Below, in pieces: positions 38,924 to 48,963 of a DNA stretch of 64,000 nucleotides. Source of the stretch: Saccharopolyspora shandongensis (GTDB lineage Bacteria; Actinomycetota; Actinomycetes; Mycobacteriales; Pseudonocardiaceae). The number at the start of each line of letters is the position of its first letter. The stretch's first letter is position 1. Under the pieces are notes generated by a model. It ran no database searches. It was not told the origin of the DNA and was given only the letters and a program-made list of their open reading frames with translations. The stretch lies in contig NZ_FNOK01000002.1 of the NCBI RefSeq assembly GCF_900106995.1, positions 186,001 to 250,000 of the forward strand. Direction: 5' to 3'. Made by a program: the position numbers and the translations under genes.

Positions 38924-41812
38924 ATGAGTGGCCAGGCAGAGGGCTCGACGACCGGGGTTGCCGAAGAGGTCCCGCAGTTCCGCTACACGGCGGACACGGC
39001 GACCGAGATCGAGCGGCGTTGGCAGCGGCTCTGGGAGGAGCGCGGCACGTTCCACGCGCCGAACCCCGTCGGCTCGCTCAAGGGCGACGTCCCCGAGGAC
39101 AAGCTGTTCGTCCAGGACATGTTCCCCTACCCCTCCGGCGCCGGGCTGCACGTCGGCCACCCGCTGGGCTTCATCGGCACCGACGTCTACGCCCGCTACC
39201 ACCGGATGCTGGGCCGCAACGTGCTGCACACGATGGGCTTCGACTCGTTCGGCCTGCCCGCCGAGCAGTACGCGGTGCAGACCGGCACGCACCCGCGGAC
39301 CACGACCGAGCAGAACATCGAGCGCTACCTGGGGCAGATCCGCCGGCTGGGCCTGGGCCACGACGAGCGCCGCCGCGTCGCGACCACCGACATCGAGTTC
39401 TACCGCTGGACGCAGTGGATCTTCCTGCAGGTCTTCAACTCCTGGTACGACACCGAGGCGAACGGCGGCAAGGGCCGCGCCCGGCCGATCGGCGAGCTGG
39501 TCGAGCAGTTCGCCACCGGTGAGCGCGCCACCCCGGACGGCCGCCCGTGGGGCGAGCTGACCGACGGTGAGCAGCGCCAGGTCGTCGACTCGTACCGGCT
39601 GGCCTACCTGTCCGAGGCGCCGGTGAACTGGGCGCCCGGCCTGGGCACCGTGGTCGCGAACGAGGAGGTCACCGCCGACGGGCTGACCGAGCGCGGCAAC
39701 TTCCCGGTGTTCCGCCGCAACCTCAAGCAGTGGATGATGCGGATCACCGCCTACGCCGACCGCCTGGTCGACGACCTGGACCGGCTGGACTGGTCGGACA
39801 AGGTCAAGACCATGCAGCGGAACTGGATCGGCCGCTCGCAGGGCGCCAACGTGCGGTTCCCGCTGGACGGCTCGGCCGACCACATCGAGGTGTTCACCAC
39901 CCGCCCGGACACCCTGTTCGGCGTGACCTACATGGTGCTGGCGCCGGAGCACCCGCTGGTCGACGAGCTGACCGCGACCGCGTGGCCCGCGGAGGTCGAC
40001 GACCGCTGGACCGGCGGCGCGGCGACCCCGGCGGAGGCGGTCGCGCAGTACCGGCGCGCGGCGTCGATGAAGTCCGACCTGGACCGCCAGGAGAACAAGG
40101 AGAAGACTGGCGTCTTCACCGGTGCCTGGGCGACGAACCCGGTCAACGGCACCCAGATCCCGGTGTTCATCGCCGACTACGTGCTGATGGGCTACGGCAC
40201 CGGCGCGATCATGGCGGTGCCCGGCCAGGACCAGCGCGACTGGGACTTCGCGTCCGTTTTCGGCCTGCCGATCGTCCGCACAGTGCAGCCGTCGGACGGC
40301 TTCGACGGCGACGCGTTCACCGGCGACGGCCCGGCGATCAACTCGTCCTCGGAGACCACCGGGCTGAGCCTGGACGGCCTGGACATCGCCGATGCGAAGA
40401 AGACGGTCATCGCCTGGCTGGAGGACCACGGCCACGGCCGGGGCACCGTCCAGTACAAGCTGCGCGACTGGCTGTTCGCGCGGCAGCGCTACTGGGGCGA
40501 GCCGTTCCCGATCGTCTACGGCGAGGACGGCATCCCGCGCGGGCTGCCGGAGGACCAGCTGCCGGTCGAGCTGCCCGAGGTGGAGGACTACTCACCGCGC
40601 ACCTTCGAACCGGAGGACGCCGACAGCGAGCCGGCGCCGCCGCTGGCCAAGGCCACCGACTGGGCCGAGGTGGAGCTGGACCTGGGCGACGGCCTGAAGC
40701 ACTACAAGCGGGACACCAACGTGATGCCGCAGTGGGCCGGTTCCTGCTGGTACCAGCTGCGCTACATCGACCCGGACAACTCGGAGCGGTTCGTCGACCC
40801 GGCCAACGAGCAGTACTGGATGGGCAAGCGCCCGGAGCTGCACGGCCCCAACGACCCGGGCGGCGTGGACCTGTACATCGGCGGCATGGAGCACGCGGTG
40901 CTGCACCTGCTGTACTCCCGCTTCTGGCACAAGGTGCTGCACGACCTGGGCTACCTGCAGTCCGAGGAGCCGTACCGGCGGTTGTACAACCAGGGCTACA
41001 TCCAGGCCTACGCGTACACCGACTCGCGCGGTGTGTACGTCCAGGCCGAGGAGGTGGAGGAGCGTGACGGCAAGTTCTTCCACAACGGCCAGGAGGTCAA
41101 CCGCGAGTTCGGGAAGATGGGCAAGAGCCTGAAGAACTCCGTCTCCCCGGACGAGATGGCCGACTCCTACGGCGCGGACACGCTGCGGCTGTACGAGATG
41201 GCGATGGGTCCGCTGGATGCGTCGCGGCCGTGGGCGACCAAGGACGTCATCGGCTCACACCGGTTCCTGCAGCGGCTGTGGCGCAACGTCGTCGACGAGA
41301 ACAGCGGTGAGCTGCGGCTGACCGACGAGCAGCCGGACGCCGAGATGCTGCGCGCGCTGCACAAGACCATCGCCGGGGTCCGGGAGGACTACTCGGCGCT
41401 GCGGTTCAACACCGCGGTGGCGAAGCTGATCGAGTTCAACAACCGGATCACCAAGGCGTACTCGTCGGCGGCGGGCACGCCGCGGTCGGTGGTGGAGCCG
41501 CTGGTGCTGATGGTCGCGCCGCTGACGCCGCACCTGGCCGAGGAGCTGTGGACCCGGTTGGGGCACGGCGACGGCCTGGCGCACGGCCCGTTCCCGGTGG
41601 CCGACGAGCAGTACCTGGTCGAGGACACCCTGGAGTACCCGATCCAGGTCAACGGCAAGGTGCGGTCCCGCGTCGTGGTGCCGGCGTCGGCCGACCAGGA
41701 CGCCGTCAAGGCGGCGGCGCTGGCGGACGAGAAGATCGTCGCGGCGCTGGACGGCAAGGACCCGCGGAAGGTCATCGTCGTTCCGGGCCGCCTGGTCAAC
41801 GTCGTCGCCTGA
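38924..41812 (+). CDS. leuS: Leucine--tRNA ligase
   Basis: Class I aminoacyl-tRNA synthetase that charges tRNA-Leu. The 962-residue product has the HIGH-type motif [10 protein letters not shown], an editing domain ([20 protein letters not shown] and [20 protein letters not shown]), the catalytic [20 protein letters not shown] and a KMSKS-type motif reading GKMGKSLKN. An anticodon-binding C-terminal domain ends [15 protein letters not shown] start at the ATG at 38924 after GGAAGGA; an ATG at 38879 would add 15 residues. Expression is probably controlled by the upstream leucine attenuator. Confidence 0.96.
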   Translation: MSGQAEGSTTGVAEEVPQFRYTADTATEIERRWQRLWEERGTFHAPNPVGSLKGDVPEDKLFVQDMFPYPSGAGLHVGHPLGFIGTDVYARYHRMLGRNVLHTMGFDSFGLPAEQYAVQTGTHPRTTTEQNIERYLGQIRRLGLGHDERRRVATTDIEFYRWTQWIFLQVFNSWYDTEANGGKGRARPIGELVEQFATGERATPDGRPWGELTDGEQRQVVDSYRLAYLSEAPVNWAPGLGTVVANEEVTADGLTERGNFPVFRRNLKQWMMRITAYADRLVDDLDRLDWSDKVKTMQRNWIGRSQGANVRFPLDGSADHIEVFTTRPDTLFGVTYMVLAPEHPLVDELTATAWPAEVDDRWTGGAATPAEAVAQYRRAASMKSDLDRQENKEKTGVFTGAWATNPVNGTQIPVFIADYVLMGYGTGAIMAVPGQDQRDWDFASVFGLPIVRTVQPSDGFDGDAFTGDGPAINSSSETTGLSLDGLDIADAKKTVIAWLEDHGHGRGTVQYKLRDWLFARQRYWGEPFPIVYGEDGIPRGLPEDQLPVELPEVEDYSPRTFEPEDADSEPAPPLAKATDWAEVELDLGDGLKHYKRDTNVMPQWAGSCWYQLRYIDPDNSERFVDPANEQYWMGKRPELHGPNDPGGVDLYIGGMEHAVLHLLYSRFWHKVLHDLGYLQSEEPYRRLYNQGYIQAYAYTDSRGVYVQAEEVEERDGKFFHNGQEVNREFGKMGKSLKNSVSPDEMADSYGADTLRLYEMAMGPLDASRPWATKDVIGSHRFLQRLWRNVVDENSGELRLTDEQPDAEMLRALHKTIAGVREDYSALRFNTAVAKLIEFNNRITKAYSSAAGTPRSVVEPLVLMVAPLTPHLAEELWTRLGHGDGLAHGPFPVADEQYLVEDTLEYPIQVNGKVRSRVVVPASADQDAVKAAALADEKIVAALDGKDPRKVIVVPGRLVNVVA

Positions 41813-41869
41813 TCCCGCCCGGCCGGAGGGCGCCCGCCCGCACCTGGGAGGGCGCCCGCCGGCCGGAGC

Positions 41870-42406
41870 TCACCTGCTCTTCGCGGGTTGCAGGACGTTC
41901 AGGGGTCCGTCGTTGAGCAGGGCCTTGACCTGCTCCGCACCGGTGACCGGCAAGCCGTCGCGGTCGAGGAGCCCGACCTGGACCAGCAGCGATGCCTGGT
42001 CCCAGTAGACGTGCTCGTAGGCCACCTTGCCGTTCGCGCACCCGATCACCGCCACCGCGGCGATCTCCACCCGGCGGCCGGTCGGGGCGATGCCGGGCAG
42101 CAGCGCGTCGATGACCCGGTCGTGGGTGAAGGTGATGATCATTTCGTCGACCACGCGCTCGTCGTCGGCGGTCCGCGACAACCGGGTGATGTTGATGTCG
42201 TCGGGCCACTGGCCGATGAAGTGGTCGCGGTAGAACCGGGAAACGGCGGCCCGGCCGACGCCACCTGCCGTGGTGGGCACGTGGTTGACCACGGGTTTCT
42301 TGGTCATCGTCGCCATCGTCGCGGCGACGTCCTTCATGACGAACTCGTCGGCCAAGTGCTCGTCGAAGATCGCGCCGAGATCGGTGTTGCCGGGGTACGA
42401 GCTCAT
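41870..42406 (-). CDS. SnoaL-like / NTF2-fold polyketide-cyclase-type protein
   Basis: 178-residue protein with the cone-shaped SnoaL/NTF2 fold pattern: FYRDHFIGQWPDDINITRL, DERVVDEMIITFTHD, IAPTGRRVEIAAVAVIGCAN and AYEHVYWDQASLLVQVGLLD. Such proteins act as cyclases, isomerases or hydrolases, or bind small ligands; the substrate is not evident. ATG start with AGGAGG nine bases upstream. It is divergent from the acyl-CoA dehydrogenase gene, sharing a 230-base regulatory region. Confidence 0.75.
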   Translation of the reverse strand: MSSYPGNTDLGAIFDEHLADEFVMKDVAATMATMTKKPVVNHVPTTAGGVGRAAVSRFYRDHFIGQWPDDINITRLSRTADDERVVDEMIITFTHDRVIDALLPGIAPTGRRVEIAAVAVIGCANGKVAYEHVYWDQASLLVQVGLLDRDGLPVTGAEQVKALLNDGPLNVLQPAKSR

Positions 42407-42582
42407 GCAACTGCACCTCCTGAACCTCGTGAGAACAGCGGGTGTCGTACTGCAACGGGGTGATTGCGGTGGCCGCCGGTGCCGGCGCCCATGTGATCTT
42501 CTGCCGCGTCCGGCCGATCCGCACTCCCCCAACGAGACGCTCACCGGGTTCGGTGGCGCGGCGAGCTAGCTCACATGGCGGT

Positions 42583-42598
42583 GTTACTGACCAGTAAC
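42583..42598. promoter_or_regulatory. Palindromic operator between the SnoaL-like and acyl-CoA dehydrogenase genes
   Basis: GTTACTGACCAGTAAC is an inverted repeat with six-base arms and a four-base centre, 40 bases before the dehydrogenase start. Size and symmetry suit a TetR-type regulator. The regulator is not known; the TetR gene at 47651 is a distant candidate. Confidence 0.45.
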
Positions 42599-42637
42599 TA
42601 CGCTCGGAGTAGCCGGTACTGAGGAGTGGAGGCCGTG

Positions 42638-44563
42638 ATGTGTTGCTCCGGATTCGACGCACGCGAGCTCGCGACGCTGCTGGACGGCCGCTGGGCCGAC
42701 GTCCGCAAGCAGGTCCGCGACACCCTCGACGGCGTCCCGCTGCAGCCGGCCGACGGCCTCGACACCGAGAGCCACCGCGCGCAGACCCTCGAACAGCTGC
42801 GCCTGCTGGCCAAGTCCGGCATCACCGACCTCGGCTTCCCGGTCGCCTACGGCGGCCGCGGCGACACCGGCGGTTCCGTGGTGTCGCTGGAGATGCTGCC
42901 CGGCAACCTGTCCCTGATGGTCAAGGCCGGTGTCCAATGGGGACTGTTCGGCGGCGCGGTCGTCGCGCTGGGCACCGAGCGCCACCACGAGCGCTACCTG
43001 CGCGACATCATGAGCCTGGACCTGCCGGGCTGCTTCGCGATGACCGAGACCGGCCACGGCTCCGACGTGCAGAACCTGCGCACCATCGCCACGTACGACC
43101 CGGCGGCGCAGGAATTCGTCGTGCACACCCCGCACGAGGCGGCGCGCAAGGAGTACATCGGCAACGCCGCGCGGGACGGGCGGCTGGCGGTGGTCTTCGC
43201 GCAGCTGATCACCGGCGGCGAGAGCCACGGCGTGCACGCGCTGCTGGTGCCGATCCGGGACGAGGCCGGGCAGCCCGCGCCCGGCGTGCGGATCGAGGAC
43301 TGCGGCCGCAAGGCCGGGCTCAACGGCGTCGACAACGGCCGGCTGTACTTCGACCACGTGCGGGTGCAGCGCGAGGCGCTGCTCAACCGCTACGGCGACG
43401 TCGAAGCGGACGGCACCTACCGCAGCCCGATCAGCAGCAAGGGCAAGCGGTTCTTCACCATGCTCGGCACCCTGATCCGCGGCCGGATCTCGGTCGCCGG
43501 CACCGCGGGCGGCGCGACCAAGCTGGCGCTGGAGATCGCCTTGCGCTACGGCGACGCCCGCCGCCAGTTCGAGCGGCCCGGCACCGGCGAGGAGGCCGTG
43601 GTGCTGGACTACCTGGCGCACCAGCGGAAGCTCCTGCCCGCGCTGGCGAAGACGTTCGCCCTGCACTTCGCGCAGGAAGAGCTGGTGGCCACCCTGCACG
43701 ACGCGCCCACCGGCGAGCGCGCGCAGCGCGAACTGGAATCCCGCGCCGCGGGGCTGAAGGCGGTCACGACCTGGCACGCGACGCAGACCATCCAGACCTG
43801 CCGCGAGGCCTGCGGCGGCGCGGGCTACCTGGCGGAGAACCAGCTGGCGCAGCTCAAGGCCGACACCGACGTGTTCACCACGTTCGAGGGCGACAACACG
43901 GTGCTGCTGCAGCTGGTCGCCAAGGGCCTGCTGACGAACTACAAGGACCAGTTCGACGACCTGGGCACGCTCGGCATGGCCAGGTTCGTCGCCGACCAGT
44001 TCGTGGGCGCGGTGATCGAGCGGACCGCGACGCGTTCCCTGGTGCAGCGGATCATCGACGGCTCCGGCAAGGACGACATCCTCGACCGCGGCTGGCAGCT
44101 GAAGATGTTCGACGACCGCGAGCGGCACGTGCTCGACGGCCTGGGCCGCCGCCTGCGGAAGGCCAACCGCGACAACGCGTTCGAGGTCTTCAACAACGCG
44201 CAGGACCACGTGCTGCGCGCCGCTCAGGTGCACGTGGACCGCATCGTGCTGGAGACGTTCGTCGCGGCGATCGAGCGCTGCCGCGACCGGCGCACCGCCG
44301 CGCTGCTGAACAAGCTCTGCGACCTGTACGTGCTGTCCAACATCGAGGCGGACCGCGCCTGGTTCCTGGAGCACGAGCGGATCTCGCCGCGCCGGTCGAA
44401 GGCGATCACGGAGGCGGTCAACGTGCTGTGCGGCCAGATCCGCCCGCACGCGGTGGACCTGGTGGCGGCCTTCGGCATCCCGCGCCAGTGGCTGACGGCC
44501 CCGATCGCCACGGGCGCGGAAGCCGACCGCCAAGACGCCCAGCGCGCCCACGACGCGCGATGA
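42638..44563 (+). CDS. Acyl-CoA dehydrogenase/oxidase family protein
   Basis: FAD-dependent enzyme of 641 residues that oxidises acyl-CoA thioesters at the alpha-beta bond. Family features are CFAMTETGHGSDVQNLRTIA (FAD/substrate), GRISVAGTAGGATKLALEIA, ALRYGDARRQF, REACGGAGYLAENQLAQLKA and the catalytic glutamate in FTTFEGDNTVLLQLVAKGLL. The long C-terminal alpha region makes it resemble acyl-CoA oxidases more than short four-helix dehydrogenases. The ATG at 42638 has GGAGG about five bases upstream; a GTG at 42626 is also in frame. Confidence 0.88.
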   Translation: MCCSGFDARELATLLDGRWADVRKQVRDTLDGVPLQPADGLDTESHRAQTLEQLRLLAKSGITDLGFPVAYGGRGDTGGSVVSLEMLPGNLSLMVKAGVQWGLFGGAVVALGTERHHERYLRDIMSLDLPGCFAMTETGHGSDVQNLRTIATYDPAAQEFVVHTPHEAARKEYIGNAARDGRLAVVFAQLITGGESHGVHALLVPIRDEAGQPAPGVRIEDCGRKAGLNGVDNGRLYFDHVRVQREALLNRYGDVEADGTYRSPISSKGKRFFTMLGTLIRGRISVAGTAGGATKLALEIALRYGDARRQFERPGTGEEAVVLDYLAHQRKLLPALAKTFALHFAQEELVATLHDAPTGERAQRELESRAAGLKAVTTWHATQTIQTCREACGGAGYLAENQLAQLKADTDVFTTFEGDNTVLLQLVAKGLLTNYKDQFDDLGTLGMARFVADQFVGAVIERTATRSLVQRIIDGSGKDDILDRGWQLKMFDDRERHVLDGLGRRLRKANRDNAFEVFNNAQDHVLRAAQVHVDRIVLETFVAAIERCRDRRTAALLNKLCDLYVLSNIEADRAWFLEHERISPRRSKAITEAVNVLCGQIRPHAVDLVAAFGIPRQWLTAPIATGAEADRQDAQRAHDAR

Positions 44564-44599
44564 CCACCCGGATCTGACCGGCTCCGCCAGGCACTCGGA

Positions 44600-44631
44600 G
44601 GGCTCCCAATTTTGCCTAAAATTGGGAGCCC
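44600..44631. terminator. Bidirectional terminator
   Basis: GGGCTCCCAATTTT (44600-44613) pairs perfectly over 14 bases with 44618-44631. The inner TTTT/AAAA makes it work on either strand between two convergent genes. Confidence 0.9.
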
Positions 44632-44712
44632 TTCACCCACTGCGGGACCGGGATCCTCACACATCGACCGGCAAATGTCCGATGTGGACGCTGAGGTTCG
44701 CGGCGATGCCGG

Positions 44713-45540
44713 TCAGCTGCGGAACAGGGCGTTGAAGTCGCCGAAGTCCACGGCGTCCGCGATCGATTGGTAGGTGCCGTGCTCCAGCGCCTCCCGAATC
44801 CCCTTGCGCGCCAAGGCGTACGCCGCCTGCGCCACCGCAGCACCGAGGCTGATGCGGGCCGCGCCCGCCTCCGCCAGTTCCGCGACGGCAGGTGCGCCCG
44901 GCCCGGCCAGGACGTTCAGCGGCCGGTCGACGTTCTTCGCCAGCTCGGCGACCACCGCCAGATCGGTGACGCCGGGGACGAAGATCCCGGACGCCCCGGC
45001 CTCCGCGTAGGCGGCCGCGCGGGCGATGGCGTCGCGCAACCGCTCGGCCGGGTCGTCGTGGACCGGGCGCAGGAACGGGTCGGTGCGCGCGTTGATGAAC
45101 AGCGGGATCTGAGCCTCGTCGGCTGCGGCTCGGGCAGCGGTGATGCGCGCGGCCTGCTCCTCGACCGGGCGCAGGGACGGGCCGACGCTGTCCTCGATGT
45201 TGACGCCGATCGCGCCCGCCGCCAGCATCAGGCGGATGGTTTCCCCGACGCCGTCGGGGTTTTCGGCGAAACCGCCTTCTACGTCCGCGGTGACCGGCAG
45301 GTCCACCGCGGCGGCGACGCGCGCGATCAGGTCGACGGCGAGCCCCCGGTCGAGCGCGTTGCCGTCCGCCGCACCGAGGCTCCACGCGACGCCGGCGCTG
45401 GTGGTCGCCACCGCTGCGGACCCGGCCTCCTCGACCAGCCGCGCGCTGGCCACGTCCCAGGCGTTCGCCAGGACCAGCGGGGTCCGGTCGGTGTGCAGTG
45501 AGTGGAAGAGTTCTGCCTTGTCCTGCTGGGTGATCGTCAT
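44713..45540 (-). CDS. Isocitrate lyase/PEP mutase family protein
   Basis: 275-residue TIM-barrel enzyme. Diagnostic segments are LVLANAWDVASARLVEEAG, PVTADVEGGF, IGVNIEDSVG and PLFINARTDPFL. Members act as carboxyphosphonoenolpyruvate mutases, oxaloacetate decarboxylases or 2-methylisocitrate lyases. The KKCGH of true lyases is absent, so a mutase or decarboxylase-type activity is more likely. ATG start at 45540; the 20 upstream in-frame residues lack family similarity. Confidence 0.85.
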   Translation of the reverse strand: MTITQQDKAELFHSLHTDRTPLVLANAWDVASARLVEEAGSAAVATTSAGVAWSLGAADGNALDRGLAVDLIARVAAAVDLPVTADVEGGFAENPDGVGETIRLMLAAGAIGVNIEDSVGPSLRPVEEQAARITAARAAADEAQIPLFINARTDPFLRPVHDDPAERLRDAIARAAAYAEAGASGIFVPGVTDLAVVAELAKNVDRPLNVLAGPGAPAVAELAEAGAARISLGAAVAQAAYALARKGIREALEHGTYQSIADAVDFGDFNALFRS

Positions 45541-45682
45541 GCTCCCAGTCCACCACGCTCGGACGACCGGTGTTCTCCGCCGTGACCGGCGGATGAACAA
45601 GAAGTGGATCTCAGGTGGAACCGTGGCGGCTCCCGTGCGTCACAGGGAGGTACTACGGACGCCGAAATGTTTGAGAGGCACG

Positions 45683-46648
45683 ATGTCCAACCTCCTCCGC
45701 AAAGTCGCGATCACCGCGGTCAGCGGCGCGTTCCTGCTCAGCACCGCTGCGACGACCTCGGCCGCGGCCGAGGAAGGCGATGCCGACCAGGGCATCAAGT
45801 GCGAGACGAAAGCCAGCGGTAATGGCCCGTTCTACAGCGGCCCGTCGGCGTCGGAGGTCTACGACAAGGCCTTCGGCAAGGGCCCGGCGGTCCCGGGCCT
45901 GGACAAGTACACGCCGCAGGGCATTTCGCCCTGGTACAACTGGGACGGCCCCAACAGCGACCTGCTGCTGGTGACCGAGTACGGCGCGAAGGGCCAGGAC
46001 GCGCGCATCGTCGGCATCGATCCGAAGACCGGCAAGCACGTCGGCACCGTCGCCATCGCCGAGTCGCACGTCGGCGGCATCACGGTCAGCAAGGGCTGGG
46101 CCTTCGTGCAGGGCCGCGACTCCGGCAAGTGGGACACGATCCGCAAGTACAAGCTGTCCGACCTCAGGGACGCCATGAAGAAGGGCGGCGTCCCGTACGT
46201 CAAGCAGGACGGCCAGGGACGGCGGGTGTACGCGGCGTCGTTCATCTCCAGCTACGGGGACACCCTGTACGCGGGCAAGTTCAACGACGGCGGCCGCGGC
46301 AAGATGTTCTCGTACAAGATCAACGAGAACGGCTCGCTGACCACGGAGCACGGCTACGAGGTGCCCACCAAGACGCAGGGCCTGATGGTCACGAAGGACA
46401 AGTTCATCTTCAGCACGTCCTACGGCCGCGACAAGCGCAGCAACGTCTTCGTGGTGGACAAGGACGCGACGGACATCGACAAGCCGTCCACGAAGTGCTT
46501 CCGCGCCCCGAGCATGGCCGAGGGCATCACGGAGTACAAGGGCGATGCCTACCTGCTCTTCGAGTCGGGTTCCTACAAGTACCGCGACGCCCGCAACGTG
46601 ATCGAGAACCTGCACAAGGGCAACATCTCGGCGATCACCAACTTCTGA
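45683..46648 (+). CDS. Secreted protein of unknown function
   Basis: 321 residues with a signal peptide (MSNLLRKVAITAVSGAFLLS...AAA). The mature part has repeated beta-strand-like segments such as DLLLVTEYGAKGQDARIVGI, GGITVSKGWAFVQGRDSGKW and LYAGKFNDGGRGKMFSYKIN, which suggests a propeller-type fold, but I recognise no family. ATG with GAGAGG six bases upstream. A strong terminator follows at 46671. Confidence 0.8.
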   Translation: MSNLLRKVAITAVSGAFLLSTAATTSAAAEEGDADQGIKCETKASGNGPFYSGPSASEVYDKAFGKGPAVPGLDKYTPQGISPWYNWDGPNSDLLLVTEYGAKGQDARIVGIDPKTGKHVGTVAIAESHVGGITVSKGWAFVQGRDSGKWDTIRKYKLSDLRDAMKKGGVPYVKQDGQGRRVYAASFISSYGDTLYAGKFNDGGRGKMFSYKINENGSLTTEHGYEVPTKTQGLMVTKDKFIFSTSYGRDKRSNVFVVDKDATDIDKPSTKCFRAPSMAEGITEYKGDAYLLFESGSYKYRDARNVIENLHKGNISAITNF

Positions 46649-46670
46649 TCCCGACCGGTCTCACAGACGG

Positions 46671-46703
46671 AGCAGCGGCCCGAGCACCCCACGGGCCGCT
46701 GCT
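46671..46703 (+). terminator. Terminator after the secreted-protein gene
   Basis: AGCAGCGGCCCG (46671-46682) pairs perfectly with 46692-46703 and is followed by TCTTCTT, 22 bases past the stop codon. Confidence 0.85.
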
Positions 46704-46740
46704 TCTTCTTGCGCGGCGTCACCGGCCGCTGGCGCGGGAC

Positions 46741-46771
46741 TGCCACCCCGGCATGGCGCGCCGGGGTGGCA
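46741..46771. terminator. Perfect 11-bp stem-loop
   Basis: TGCCACCCCGG and its exact complement at 46761-46771, nine bases apart, in the convergent gap before the lipoprotein stop. Confidence 0.55.
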
Positions 46772-46794
46772 GGTTCGACGAGACCGGGCGCCGT

Positions 46795-46821
46795 GCGGTG
46801 CACCAGGGGGCCGTGCACCGC
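46795..46821. terminator. Perfect 9-bp stem-loop
   Basis: GCGGTGCAC (46795-46803) and GTGCACCGC (46813-46821) around a GGGGG-containing loop, about 30 bases beyond the lipoprotein stop on the minus strand. Confidence 0.5.
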
Positions 46822-46849
46822 CTTCCGGTCTCGCCGAAAGAGGTGGGGA

Positions 46850-47455
46850 TCAGAAGTCGGTCCGGCCTTCGTTGACCGTGCCGTCCGGGTACATGAGCAG
46901 GAAGTGGGTGAACTGCCGCGTGCCCTCGACGGTCTTCGCGTCGTCCAAGATGATCCGTACATTTTGGATGGTCTCCGGCGGAGCGCCGCCGCCGGTGATG
47001 AAGGCGTCGCCGCTGCCCTCCGCGCCGTTTTCGCCCCACTTGGTCCAGGTGACGTTCGTGAACTGCACGTCCGAGGCGCCGCCGCTGGCGGAGTCCGGCA
47101 GGATCAGCTCCGTCGGCGAGGTCACGAACTTCTTCGTCTGGCCGTCCCGCGTGTAGCTGCCGATCGGGATGTCCTGCTCGGAACCGGCCGTCGAGCCGTT
47201 GCCGGTTTCCCCGCCCTGGCTCGAGTTCTTCCCAGTGGTCTTGCCGGTGGTCATGCCGGTCTCGGGCTCGGCGTTGCCGCCGGAACTCTGCGTCGCCTGG
47301 CTGTCCGAGGCTATCGATCCCTGGGCGGTCGTGGCGACGTTCGGAGATTGAGGGGGCTGCATGGCCTGTCCTGCTCCGGCGGCGCAACCGCCGGCGAACA
47401 GGGCGGCGCCAACCGCCAGTGCCGCGATGAGAACTCGCCCCGACTTGTGGAACAT
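46850..47455 (-). CDS. Predicted lipoprotein of unknown function
   Basis: 201 residues with a lipoprotein signal peptide ending in a lipobox (ALFAGGC, Cys24), then a low-complexity serine/glycine/threonine linker (about 25-95) and a compact C-terminal domain beginning IPIGSYTRDGQTKKFVTSP and ending FLLMYPDGTVNEGRTDF. I do not recognise the domain. ATG start; no clear ribosome site beyond GGGAAGG. It converges on the secreted-protein gene. Confidence 0.78.
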   Translation of the reverse strand: MFHKSGRVLIAALAVGAALFAGGCAAGAGQAMQPPQSPNVATTAQGSIASDSQATQSSGGNAEPETGMTTGKTTGKNSSQGGETGNGSTAGSEQDIPIGSYTRDGQTKKFVTSPTELILPDSASGGASDVQFTNVTWTKWGENGAEGSGDAFITGGGAPPETIQNVRIILDDAKTVEGTRQFTHFLLMYPDGTVNEGRTDF

Positions 47456-47650
47456 TGTGCAACCCTTCCCGCGCTTTTTTGAACGTCCTTGTGACGCCTG
47501 GCGCGAGGGCGAGGTTGATCGAGGATCGCGAAAAGATCGGCAGGGCCCGAAACTTACTCCGTTCGGAGTATGCAGATGAGCTGCCAGGGCGAAGAAATCC
47601 CCGATTTCGGGCGGAAACGGGCGAATTCGACGAGCCGGGCGCGAGTGGTG

Positions 47651-48355
47651 TCAGGCCAGGCCGGATTCGTGGGCCAGCTCGTGGAGCATCGAGTCGAAGA
47701 GGCGGTCGGCGTGCTTGAGGTCGAACGGGAAGCGGCCGAAGACCTCCAGGGCCACGTGCCCGTACAGGCGGACCCACCAGCGCAGCAGCACGTACACAGC
47801 GTCCGGGCTCAGTGCTTCCGGCGGAACCGCGATGCCCTCGGTGGACAACGCCGCCGCCAAGGCGTCCCGCTGCGCCGACATGTCCGGCAAGTCGAACGGC
47901 ACCGGCGCGGAGTCGATCTTCACCGCGCCTTCGGCCAGGAACGGGCCGACGATGCCCAGGAAGACGCCGGCGAACTGGTCCTGCCTGCGGCTGCCCTCTT
48001 CGCCCCGCGGCGTGGCGAAGACCAGCGCGAACTCCTCGGGATGCGCCATCGCCCAGCCCCGGAAACCCCGGCAGACCGCGAAGATCTTGTCCAGGAATCC
48101 CCCGGCCGCCGGTGCCAGCACGGCGTGCAGCTCGGTCGCCAGGTCGGCGCAGATGTCGTCGCAGAGCTGGCGCAGCAGGTCTTCGCGGGATTCGCAGTAC
48201 CGGTACAGGGCCGGCGCCGTGATGCCCAGCTCGCGGGCGATCGCGCGCAGCGTGACCGCGTCGCTCCCGTGCTCGACGAGCAGCGCCCGCGCGTGCTGGC
48301 GGATTTCGAGCTCGGTGGCCGCGCGAACCCTCCCGCGCCGGGACACCTCGGTCAT
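47651..48355 (-). CDS. TetR/AcrR family transcriptional regulator
   Basis: 234 residues: an N-terminal helix-turn-helix (ELEIRQHARALLVEHG, then ITAPALYRYCESREDLLRQL, about 15-65) and a larger ligand-binding domain with RWWVRLYGHVALEVFGRFPF, a pattern seen in the WHG/TetR_C_13 group. Ligand and targets are unknown. It starts at the ATG at 48355. No regulated gene is obvious nearby; it lies between the lipoprotein and glutaredoxin genes. Confidence 0.88.
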   Translation of the reverse strand: MTEVSRRGRVRAATELEIRQHARALLVEHGSDAVTLRAIARELGITAPALYRYCESREDLLRQLCDDICADLATELHAVLAPAAGGFLDKIFAVCRGFRGWAMAHPEEFALVFATPRGEEGSRRQDQFAGVFLGIVGPFLAEGAVKIDSAPVPFDLPDMSAQRDALAAALSTEGIAVPPEALSPDAVYVLLRWWVRLYGHVALEVFGRFPFDLKHADRLFDSMLHELAHESGLA

Positions 48356-48630
48356 GTGCGACTCCTGTGTCGGTGTGGCCGACCCGCCTTACCCGGTCGG
48401 CCGCTCGTGATTGTGGCCCATCCGGCCCCTCGTCCGGGGCACGCGGCCGAATCCGACACCTCGGTCGTGATCGGGAGGCCGTCACGGGGTGACCATCGTC
48501 TCGCTCCGGCCCCGGATGCGGCGGTGTCGCGAATGATTCGGGTGCCCGCGATGTTGCAGCTCGTGGGCAACGCCGCGGGACCGGCCCCGGAGCCGCGCGG
48601 CGACCAGCACGCATGACTGGAGGAGACAAG

Positions 48631-48963
48631 ATGAGCGCCGTCGTCGAGGAAGTCGTCGTCTACACCCGGCCCGGCTGCCCGTTCTGCACCGCGCTGCGCG
48701 CCGGGCTGCGGCGCCAGGGCCTGGCCTTCACCGAGGTGGACATCTGGGAGGACCCGAACGCGGCGGCGGTGGTCCGCTCCATCGCCGACGGGAACGAGAC
48801 GGTGCCGACCGTGGTCGTGGGCGAGTGGCAGGCGGTCAACCCCTCGGCGAGCGAGGTGGTCTCCGCGGTCGCCGATCAGGCGCCGCACCTGCTGCCGGAG
48901 CAGCAGCCCGGCAAGGTGGACGGTGCGCTGAAGGCCCTCGGCCTGCGCAAGGCCCGGGACTGA
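48631..48963 (+). CDS. Glutaredoxin/mycoredoxin-like protein
   Basis: 110 residues with a thioredoxin fold. The redox motif is PGCPFC (Cys16 and Cys19), and the cis-proline loop is ETVPTVVVG. In actinomycetes such proteins often use mycothiol (mycoredoxins), although the motif here is CPFC rather than the CGYC of Mrx1. A C-terminal extension (about 85-110) has no clear family. ATG start with GGAGGAG seven bases upstream. Confidence 0.85.
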   Translation: MSAVVEEVVVYTRPGCPFCTALRAGLRRQGLAFTEVDIWEDPNAAAVVRSIADGNETVPTVVVGEWQAVNPSASEVVSAVADQAPHLLPEQQPGKVDGALKALGLRKARD

